NCBI GenBank assembly: GCA_021781855.1
Contig: JAJXWC010000113.1
Span: 1-7,248 of the forward strand
Direction: 5' to 3'
Length of the DNA: 7,248 bases
DNA from: Bacillota bacterium
GTDB taxonomy: Bacteria > Bacillota > Bacilli > Lactobacillales > Streptococcaceae
Positions 1-4,447 of this stretch are shown one piece after another. Positions within the stretch are counted from its first letter, which is position 1. Every line of letters starts with the position of its first letter. The translations under genes and the position numbers were made by a program. The notes below the pieces were generated by a model. That model ran no database searches. It was not told the origin of the DNA and saw only the letters and a list, made by a program, of their open reading frames with translations.

Positions 1-126
1 TTTGCGCTCCACCATTGTATCACAACTTGGGCATTTTTTTCCAGTCCTGCCATAGACCTTCAAAACTTTCTGGAAACTGCCGGGTGCCCCGGAGGTGTCT
101 CGATAATCAGAATCTGATGTTCCTCG
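1..126 (-). CDS. fpg: Fpg/MutM DNA glycosylase, C-terminal fragment, cut at both ends
   Basis: The minus strand from 126 to 1 is one open frame of 42 codons that continues past the window edge. It reads like the segment before and into the C-terminal zinc finger of formamidopyrimidine-DNA glycosylase, a base-excision repair enzyme that removes oxidised purines. Visible marks are RGTSDSDYRD, then G-A-P-G-S-F-Q, then KVYGRTGKKCPSC, which gives the first CxxC pair of the zinc finger (codons at 33-31 and 24-22). The second CxxC would lie beyond base 1. The frame hits TGA at 129-127, so the N-terminal part of the protein is missing. The first 100 bases hold 50 G+C against 41 in bases 201-300, so it may come from another genome. 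Family assignment is by motif only. The gene is not functional as it stands here. Confidence 0.72.
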
Positions 127-328
127 TCAAGCAATTTCAATGGGCTTGGCAAGCATTATGAAGTCAAAACAAATCGTGCTTATGGCTTACGGAAAAGAAA
201 AAGCTGAGGCAGTTAAAGCAATGATTGAAGGACCAGTCACTATTGATTTGCCAGCATCAATTTTGCAAACTCGTGAGCATGTTTTAGTCATTGCAGACGA
301 AGCTGCTGCTTCACTTTTGAACAAGTAA
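107..328 (+). CDS. nagB: Glucosamine-6-phosphate deaminase, C-terminal fragment
   Basis: NagB converts glucosamine-6-phosphate to fructose-6-phosphate and ammonia in the cytoplasm, in amino-sugar catabolism. Only the last 73 residues are present. They include DVPRQAISMGLASIMKSKQ, then IEGPVTIDLPASILQ and a C-terminal DEAAASLL, all typical of the NagB C-terminus in lactic acid bacteria. Homology clearly continues upstream of the ATG at 140, which is an internal methionine and not a start. In frame, TAA at 104-106 ends the similarity. The active-site two-thirds of the roughly 235-residue protein is absent. The break coincides with the antisense fpg fragment, with bases 107-126 readable as part of either gene. 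This points to a join of two molecules and not to a point mutation. Confidence 0.85.
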   Translation, partial: SESDVPRQAISMGLASIMKSKQIVLMAYGKEKAEAVKAMIEGPVTIDLPASILQTREHVLVIADEAAASLLNK

Positions 329-402
329 TTCATCTTAGCAACGCATGCTACCTATGTATTTCGTGCTACATTGTCAATTTCTAAAGTCGGACGTTCAAGT
401 TG

Positions 403-420
403 TAAGCTTAGAATTTCGCT
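403..420 (+). repeat. 18-bp direct repeat, copy 1
   Basis: TAAGCTTAGAATTTCGCT recurs at 713-730 with a single difference (A to C at the eighth base), exactly 310 bases downstream and in the same orientation. It has no coding role I can see. It may be part of a dispersed intergenic element. Confidence 0.6.
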
Positions 421-477
421 GGGCTTGACTTCTCAGGTAGTTATGACAGAGCAGTCTAAATTCAAGGATAGTTGAGC

Positions 478-522
478 GTCTGCTTGATTTTGGTTCGTCA
501 ATTTGGCGGACTTTTTTTATTT
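478..522 (+). terminator. Probable intrinsic terminator downstream of nagB
   Basis: GTCTGC (478-483) pairs with GCGGAC (506-511), including one G-T pair. An inner TTGA/TCAA helix and a small bulge complete the stem, followed directly by seven T residues and a further T-rich stretch. It is about 150 bases after the nagB stop, so the nagB transcript would have a long 3' end. Confidence 0.6.
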
Positions 523-563
523 TATTTAAATGCTATGTCCTACTTAGATAATCCTGAATAAAG

Positions 564-607
564 AAAAAGTGCCAAAAATCATTGAAAATAATTTTTAGCA
601 CTTTTTT
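564..607. terminator. Strong, probably bidirectional terminator hairpin
   Basis: AAAAAGTGC (564-572) pairs with GCACTTTTT (598-606). After a single mismatch, AAAAAT (574-579) pairs with ATTTTT (591-596) around an 11-base loop. Plus-strand reading ends in six T residues. Minus-strand reading also ends in five T residues followed by CTTTATT. It can therefore stop transcription arriving from either side, which suits its place between convergent nagB and guaA. Confidence 0.78.
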
Positions 608-643
608 AGTAGTGAAATTTCGATTTCAAAAGATGTTGTTTCG

Positions 644-674
644 TTGACTTATAGCACTTTTGCACTATTATAAT
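644..674 (+). promoter_or_regulatory. Orphan promoter-like sequence
   Basis: TTGACT (644-649) and a perfect TATAAT (669-674) are separated by 19 bases, two more than ideal. It points toward the 3' end of guaA on the opposite strand, and no gene follows it on the plus strand. If active it would make an antisense or small RNA starting near 681. It could equally be a chance match in AT-rich sequence. Confidence 0.35.
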
Positions 675-712
675 TCTTTGTGTTTCGTGGATTTTATCAC
701 AGCAGTGCGTGC

Positions 713-730
713 TAAGCTTCGAATTTCGCT
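713..730 (+). repeat. 18-bp direct repeat, copy 2
   Basis: TAAGCTTCGAATTTCGCT matches copy 1 at 403-420 in 17 of 18 positions. It lies just before the hairpin that follows guaA. Confidence 0.6.
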
Positions 731-737
731 CGACTAA

Positions 738-767
738 ATTTAGTGGGAGTTTCAACTCCCACTAAAT
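738..767 (-). terminator. Hairpin after the guaA stop, likely terminator
   Basis: A perfect 13-bp stem (738-750 with 755-767) closes a four-base loop and begins 11 bases beyond the guaA stop codon. Read on the minus strand it is followed by TTAG and not by a long T run, so it may be an inefficient terminator or an mRNA-stabilising 3' hairpin. The stronger hairpin at 564-607 would back it up. Confidence 0.62.
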
Positions 768-778
768 AAGTCTCTGCT

Positions 779-2320
779 TTATTGCCACTCTACAGTAGCT
801 GGTGGTTTACTCGTAATATCATACACGATACGGTTGACGTGTGCCACTTCATTGACAATGCGGACAGAAATTTTTTGTAGGACTTCCCATGGAAGGCGGG
901 CAAAGTCTGCGGTCATGCCATCAATGCTGGTAATGGCGCGAATGGCAATCGTGTAATCATAAGTCCTGCCGTCACCCATGACACCGACTGAGCGGACATC
1001 GATATTGACGGTGAAATACTGCCAGACATCACGTTCAAGACCTGCTTTTGCGATTTCTTCGCGGAGAATGGCATCTGATTCGCGTACCGTCTCTAACTTT
1101 TCTTCCGTTAAGTCACCGAGCACACGAATTGCAAGTCCGGGACCGGGGAATGGTTGACGCCAAACGATTTCGTCGGGCATGCCAAGCTGTGTGCCGAGCG
1201 CACGAACTTCGTCCTTAAAGAGCGTATTGAGTGGCTCAATGAGCTGAAACTGCATGTCTTCTGGTAAGCCGCCAACATTGTGATGGGACTTGATGGTTTG
1301 AGCGGTGTCTGTGCCAGATTCGATAACGTCTGTGTAAAGGGTTCCTTGAGCAAGGAAATCAACACCTTTGAGCTTGCTCGCTTCATCATCAAAGACATAA
1401 ACGAATTCGTTACCAATGATTTTGCGTTTGGTTTCAGGGTCTGATAGCCCCTCAAGTTTATCCATAAAGCGTTTTTGAGCATCGACTTTGATGATGTTTA
1501 ATCCAAATTTGCCGCCCAAAGTCTCCATGACTTGGTCGGCTTCGCCTTTTCGCAAGAAACCGTGGTCCACGAAGATGCTTGTCAACTGGTTGCCAATCGC
1601 ACGCTGCAACAGAACACCGACAACGGAACTATCCACACCACCAGAAAGACCGAGCAGTACTTTTTTATTGCCCACCTTTTCACGAATTTGCTTGATTTGC
1701 TGGTCAATAAAGTTTTCCATTGACCAGTTGCCAGTTCCTTTGCAGATGCCTAAGGCAAAGTTGCGTAAAATCGCATTTCCGTAAACAGAATGACGCACTT
1801 CTGGGTGAAATTGAATGCCGTAGAAATTTTTGCCTGTATGCTCAACGGCTGCAAAAGGAGAATTTGGTGATGTTGCCACCACATGGAAACCTTCTGGCAG
1901 CGCTGTGACTTTGTCTCCGTGGCTCATCAGGACATCTTGAGTCTCAGGGGTGTCGGAGAAGAGCAACGAAGAAGTCTCAAGATGAATGGCTGCCACACCA
2001 TACTCACGGTCGTTTGCCGCCTCAACATTGCCACCGAGTTTATAGCTCATGAGCTGCATACCGTAGCAAATCCCTAAAATAGGAATGCCCAATTCAAAAA
2101 TCTTAGGGTCAATGTCAAATGAGCCTTCGTCATAGACAGAATTAGGACCACCAGAGAGAATGATGCCAATCGGTGCGATGCTACGGATTTCATCTGCTGT
2201 AATTTTGTGGGATTTTAACTCGGAAAAAACGCCGATTTCACGGATACGGCGAGCAATGAGTTGATTGTATTGACTACCATAGTCAAGGACGATGATGGTT
2301 TCAAGTTTGTGCGCTTGCAA
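779..2320 (-). CDS. guaA: GMP synthase (glutamine-hydrolysing)
   Basis: GuaA aminates XMP to GMP using glutamine and ATP, the last step of guanine nucleotide synthesis, in the cytoplasm. The 513-residue protein has the class I glutamine amidotransferase domain first (VLDYGSQYNQ at about 11-20). Its nucleophile C85 is in GICYGMQ, and the rest of the triad is H172 and E174 in FHPEV. The ATP pyrophosphatase domain follows with the PP-loop SGGVDSS at 226-232. The C-terminal dimerisation domain ends in the conserved PPATVEW. I chose the TTG at 2320 because GGAGG (2326-2330) lies five bases before it and the protein then begins QAHKLETIIVLDYGSQ, the normal family start. The ATG at 2332 has no ribosome site. 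The frame stays open up to 2638 but that part overlaps coaA and has no GuaA similarity. Identification is firm and the start is fairly secure. Confidence 0.96.
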   Translation of the reverse strand: MQAHKLETIIVLDYGSQYNQLIARRIREIGVFSELKSHKITADEIRSIAPIGIILSGGPNSVYDEGSFDIDPKIFELGIPILGICYGMQLMSYKLGGNVEAANDREYGVAAIHLETSSLLFSDTPETQDVLMSHGDKVTALPEGFHVVATSPNSPFAAVEHTGKNFYGIQFHPEVRHSVYGNAILRNFALGICKGTGNWSMENFIDQQIKQIREKVGNKKVLLGLSGGVDSSVVGVLLQRAIGNQLTSIFVDHGFLRKGEADQVMETLGGKFGLNIIKVDAQKRFMDKLEGLSDPETKRKIIGNEFVYVFDDEASKLKGVDFLAQGTLYTDVIESGTDTAQTIKSHHNVGGLPEDMQFQLIEPLNTLFKDEVRALGTQLGMPDEIVWRQPFPGPGLAIRVLGDLTEEKLETVRESDAILREEIAKAGLERDVWQYFTVNIDVRSVGVMGDGRTYDYTIAIRAITSIDGMTADFARLPWEVLQKISVRIVNEVAHVNRIVYDITSKPPATVEWQ

Positions 2321-2357
2321 GGGAACCTCCATAGATTTTGTTACACATATTTTATCA
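2321..2357 (-). promoter_or_regulatory. guaA promoter (extended -10) and ribosome binding site
   Basis: On the minus strand TGATAAAAT (2357-2349) fits an extended -10 (TGnTATAAT with one mismatch). No good -35 is visible. Transcription would begin near 2342, leaving a leader of about 22 bases. GGAGG at 2330-2326 lies five bases before the TTG start. I saw no PurR box or guanine riboswitch here. Confidence 0.5.
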
Positions 2358-2404
2358 TAAAATGCATAAAAATGCTCGTTGCTATTGATGATGGACCATA
2401 TCTT

Positions 2405-2433
2405 AAAAAATCCAGTAAAGACTGGACTTTTTT
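2405..2433 (-). terminator. Intrinsic terminator at the coaA stop codon
   Basis: TCCAGT (2411-2416) pairs with ACTGGA (2421-2426) around AAAG. A-runs and T-runs of six extend the stem on both sides. Read on the minus strand a G-T pair joins the two helices and the structure ends in six T residues. It begins within the TGA of coaA and separates coaA from the guaA promoter, so guaA is probably its own transcription unit. Confidence 0.75.
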
Positions 2434-3353
2434 CAGAATTTTTTGAGATAAATCTTGTCAATATGATGATTATCAGTTTTATGCAAGATAATTTCGGCAC
2501 GATTTCTGGTGGGTTCAATGTATTCACGAAGATTGACGCGATTGACATTTGCCCATGTTTCGCGTGCGAGATGGGCGACTTCATCAAAAGGCATTTTGGT
2601 AAACTGGTGATAAAAATTCGTCGTGTCATGCTGAGCAAGTTTCAAAAGACTATCAAAGCGCTCTAAATACCATTTTTCGATAAGTTCCTCGTCGGCGTCC
2701 ACATAAATCGAAAAATCGTAAAAATCGCTGACATAGAGCAGTTGATTTTGCGGATTTTGGAGGACATTAATCCCTTCAACAATGAGAATATCAGGCTGTT
2801 CAATCTGCTGCATCTGGTCTGGCAAAATGTCGTAGATTTCATGACTATAAATTGGGATTTCGCAAGATTCACCATTTTTTACATGATAAAGAAAGGCGAG
2901 TAAACGCTCCATATCATAGCTTTCAGGAAAGCCTTTTCGCTCAAGAATACCAAGATTTTCGAGCTGGGAAGTCGGATATAAAAATCCGTCAGTCGTGACA
3001 AGTTCAACGCTGAGGTTTTTGAAGGCGCGCGAAAGTAGGACTTGTACAAGACGTGCTGTGGTTGATTTTCCAACGGCAACAGAGCCAGAAATACCAATGA
3101 TAAGTGGTGGTGTTTTGACAATTTTCTGTAAGAAAAGTCCTTTGGTAAAACTCATATCTTCAAGGTTTTTTTTGTAAAGACGAAGCAGATGAACGAGTGG
3201 CAAATAAACATCTTGCACATCTTGAAGACTGATTTCGTCATTGAGTGAGCGGATGCTGTCCAGTTCTTCATGGGTAAGCGGTGCGATTGAAGTTTTGTAA
3301 AGATTTTGCCAGGTTTCACGGCTTATTTCGTCAAAATTTATGAATTCGTTCAT
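2433..3353 (-). CDS. coaA: Pantothenate kinase, type I
   Basis: CoaA phosphorylates pantothenate with ATP, the first and rate-setting step of coenzyme A synthesis, in the cytoplasm. The 306-residue protein has the usual type I length and features. The Walker A loop GSVAVGKS is at 90-97, LVTTDGFLYP at about 118-127, YSHEIYDILP at 169-178 (compare YSHxIYD in the family), LIVEGINVLQ at about 190-199, and the C-terminal EYIEPTRNRAEIIL at about 277-290. The N-terminus MNEFINFDEISRETW fits lactococcal homologues, so ATG 3353 is the likely start even though no Shine-Dalgarno sequence precedes it. A -10 element ends six bases before the ATG, so the mRNA may be leaderless. It is transcribed divergently from the methyltransferase gene. 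Type I kinases are generally inhibited by CoA; nothing here contradicts that. Confidence 0.95.
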   Translation of the reverse strand: MNEFINFDEISRETWQNLYKTSIAPLTHEELDSIRSLNDEISLQDVQDVYLPLVHLLRLYKKNLEDMSFTKGLFLQKIVKTPPLIIGISGSVAVGKSTTARLVQVLLSRAFKNLSVELVTTDGFLYPTSQLENLGILERKGFPESYDMERLLAFLYHVKNGESCEIPIYSHEIYDILPDQMQQIEQPDILIVEGINVLQNPQNQLLYVSDFYDFSIYVDADEELIEKWYLERFDSLLKLAQHDTTNFYHQFTKMPFDEVAHLARETWANVNRVNLREYIEPTRNRAEIILHKTDNHHIDKIYLKKF

Positions 3354-3359
3354 GGAGTT

Positions 3360-3368
3360 ATTTTATCA
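3360..3368 (-). promoter_or_regulatory. Extended -10 element immediately before coaA
   Basis: TGATAAAAT (3368-3360, minus strand) matches an extended -10 and is followed by only six bases, AACTCC, before the coaA ATG. A start of transcription at the usual distance would fall on the A of the ATG. A weaker alternative is TATAAA about 20 bases further upstream, but that leader would also lack a ribosome binding site. Confidence 0.5.
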
Positions 3369-3388
3369 TATTTTTGCTTTATAGAGAG

Positions 3389-3414
3389 TTAATAACTATT
3401 CTATAAGTTATTAA
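3389..3414. repeat. Inverted repeat in the coaA upstream region
   Basis: TTAATAACT (3389-3397) and AGTTATTAA (3406-3414) are perfect 9-base arms around an 8-base centre. It is about 20 bases upstream of the coaA -10. It could be an operator for coaA, but AT-rich palindromes are common in this base composition. Confidence 0.5.
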
Positions 3415-3458
3415 ATTTTGTCGGAAGGAACAGAGACTAAATCCAAAGCTTAGTGCTG

Positions 3459-3494
3459 CTAGGACGTGTTGAGCATTGTGTCAACACGCCCTAG
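3459..3494. repeat. Imperfect hairpin between the divergent genes
   Basis: CTAGG then CGTGTTGA pairs with TCAACACG then CCTAG, 13 base pairs with one A/C mismatch and an 8-base loop. Neither strand has a T run after it, so it is not a typical terminator. It is preceded by AAGCTTAGTGCTGCT, which partly resembles the reverse complement of 701-719. It may belong to a dispersed intergenic repeat. Confidence 0.5.
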
Positions 3495-3569
3495 ATAAAA
3501 GAGATTTTAAACGTGCTGTTAAATTTGCTTTGTAAGAGTTTTCATAATTTTTTTTGGTTTTCGAAAAAT

Positions 3570-3604
3570 TTTACAAGAAAAAATAAAACGTTTTATGTTA
3601 AAAT
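3570..3604 (+). promoter_or_regulatory. Promoter of the methyltransferase gene, with overlapping palindrome
   Basis: TGTTAAAAT (3596-3604) matches an extended -10 ending seven bases before the ATG at 3612. An alternative reading is TTTACA (3570-3575), an 18-base spacer and TATGTT (3594-3599). Both leave a leader of six bases or fewer. A perfect 14-bp palindrome, ATAAAACGTTTTAT (3583-3596), overlaps the upstream edge of the -10 region, where a bound repressor would block polymerase. Confidence 0.45.
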
Positions 3605-3611
3605 TGAGCTA

Positions 3612-4220
3612 ATGGCTAAGACAAATATGTATTATGAAGATAATCGTGATTTGGCACATGATGTGCAGGAGCTACGAGTCGAGCTTTTAGGACTGCCTCT
3701 ACGATTTTTGACAGATGCGGGTGTGTTCTCAAAAAATGCGATTGATTATGGCTCACGCGTTTTGTTAGAAAATTATAATCCTGAACAAGCAGAAACTCTA
3801 CTGGATATGGGCTGCGGTTACGGTGTTTTAGGGCTAACTTTAGCGAAAAAATTTGGCTTTTCAGCAACTCTGTTGGATGTTAATTCACGTGCATTGGATT
3901 TGGCACGGCAAAATGCGGTCAAAAATGCGATTGAATCTGATGAAATTATCAAATCTGACCAATATGAAGCGGTTGCTAATCGGCAATTTGACAGCATTGT
4001 CAGTAATCCGCCTATCCGTGCAGGAAAAGAAGTGGTGCATGGTATTTTGACAGGAGCACTTGTTCATTTGACTGATGGGGGACATTTGACGATTGTCATT
4101 CAGAAAAAACAGGGAGCGCCCTCTGCTGAGAAAAAAATGCGTGAAGTTTTTGGGAATTGTGAAATCATTGCACGAGATAAAGGTTACTGGATTTTGCGGA
4201 GCTATAAGAAAAAGGATTGA
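3612..4220 (+). CDS. RsmC/YbxB-like class I SAM-dependent methyltransferase
   Basis: The 202-residue protein belongs to the small-domain methyltransferases (MTS fold) related to RsmC and Bacillus YbxB. By family these are probably guanine-N2 methyltransferases of rRNA, but the target here is not shown. The N-terminus HDVQELRVELLG and LTDAGVFSKN (about 33-42) are typical of the Gram-positive branch. The SAM-binding motif I is LLDMGCGYGVLGL at 63-75, the acidic residue D89 ends strand 2, and the catalytic-type motif SNPPI is at 131-135. QKKQGAP (164-170) and the K-rich C-terminus complete the family pattern. I start it at ATG 3612 (MAKTNMYYEDN). The frame is open from 3513, but that upstream 33-residue stretch is low-complexity and has no family similarity. 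No Shine-Dalgarno sequence precedes it. Confidence 0.88.
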   Translation: MAKTNMYYEDNRDLAHDVQELRVELLGLPLRFLTDAGVFSKNAIDYGSRVLLENYNPEQAETLLDMGCGYGVLGLTLAKKFGFSATLLDVNSRALDLARQNAVKNAIESDEIIKSDQYEAVANRQFDSIVSNPPIRAGKEVVHGILTGALVHLTDGGHLTIVIQKKQGAPSAEKKMREVFGNCEIIARDKGYWILRSYKKKD

Positions 4221-4265
4221 ATGAATGTCTAATGTTCAAAGTGTCATTTGCAGGTCTTTACTCAA

Positions 4266-4279
4266 TGAATCCAGATTCA
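4266..4279. promoter_or_regulatory. 14-bp inverted repeat upstream of pdp
   Basis: TGAATC-CA-GATTCA has perfect 6-base arms. The outer bases TGAAT-N4-ATTCA match the core of the ArgR box, but the centre is CCAG and not the usual A/T, and no arginine gene is nearby, so I do not assign it. Its centre is 32 bases from that of the next palindrome, about three helical turns. Confidence 0.45.
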
Positions 4280-4294
4280 ATCTTTGTGAAAAGC

Positions 4295-4314
4295 GTGTAT
4301 TCTATAGAATACAC
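4295..4314. promoter_or_regulatory. 20-bp perfect palindrome, likely operator for pdp
   Basis: GTGTATTCTATAGAATACAC is perfectly self-complementary with no loop, as expected for a dimeric regulator's binding site and not for an RNA terminator. It ends one base before the -35-like TGGACA of the upstream pdp promoter. That position suits an activator touching polymerase or a repressor blocking -35 binding. I do not recognise the regulator. Confidence 0.6.
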
Positions 4315-4315
4315 A

Positions 4316-4346
4316 TGGACATTTAATAAAAGATTTAAAATATAAT
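4316..4346 (+). promoter_or_regulatory. Upstream pdp promoter
   Basis: TGGACA (4316-4321, five of six bases of the -35 consensus) and perfect TATAAT (4341-4346) have a 19-base spacer, longer than ideal, which would fit a factor-dependent promoter. The leader to pdp would be about 95 bases and contain a small CTCGTT/AACGAG hairpin (4387-4409). Confidence 0.5.
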
Positions 4347-4416
4347 CTTGATTGAGTGAAACCCAGGCAATAGAGTCATTCTAAAACTCGTTATAGCTGA
4401 AAAAACGAGGTTAAAA

Positions 4417-4422
4417 TATAAT
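4417..4422 (+). promoter_or_regulatory. Second TATAAT before pdp
   Basis: A perfect TATAAT lies 25 bases before the pdp ATG inside TTAAAATATAAT, an exact copy of 4335-4346. No recognisable -35 is at the right distance and there is no TG extension, so it may be weak or inactive. Transcription from it would give a leader of about 19 bases that keeps the ribosome site. Confidence 0.35.
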
Positions 4423-4447
4423 AAGCGAAAATGAAAAGGAGTGAAAA

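Larger units (their letters stand above)
329..778. other. Gene-free region between nagB and guaA
   Basis: I see no protein-coding gene in these 450 bases on either strand. The region holds a probable nagB-side terminator (478-522), a symmetrical terminator hairpin (564-607), a promoter-like pair (644-674), two copies of an 18-base direct repeat (403-420 and 713-730) and the hairpin just after the guaA stop (738-767). nagB and guaA face each other, so most of these structures fit transcription termination between convergent genes. Confidence 0.7.

Noticed and set aside
373..400. Minus-strand TTGACA-like promoter near the end of nagB
   Set aside because: The -35 is perfect but there is no acceptable -10 at 16-18 bases and no gene downstream on that strand.
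1108..1482. Long frames inside guaA, coaA, pdp, deoC and cdd on other frames or strands
   Set aside because: They lie within well-supported genes, lack ribosome sites and show no recognisable domains.
2321..2638. N-terminal 106-residue extension of GuaA
   Set aside because: It overlaps coaA in another frame, has no GuaA-like sequence, and the ribosome site and family start both favour TTG 2320.
3513..3611. 33-residue N-terminal extension of the methyltransferase
   Set aside because: Composition is low-complexity (F, K, N rich), it lies across the promoter-like sequence, and family proteins begin near MAKTNMYYE.
4266..4279. ArgR box before pdp
   Set aside because: The TGAAT-N4-ATTCA core matches, but the centre is CCAG and not A/T-rich, and there is no arginine-related gene in the window. 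I keep it only as an unassigned inverted repeat.
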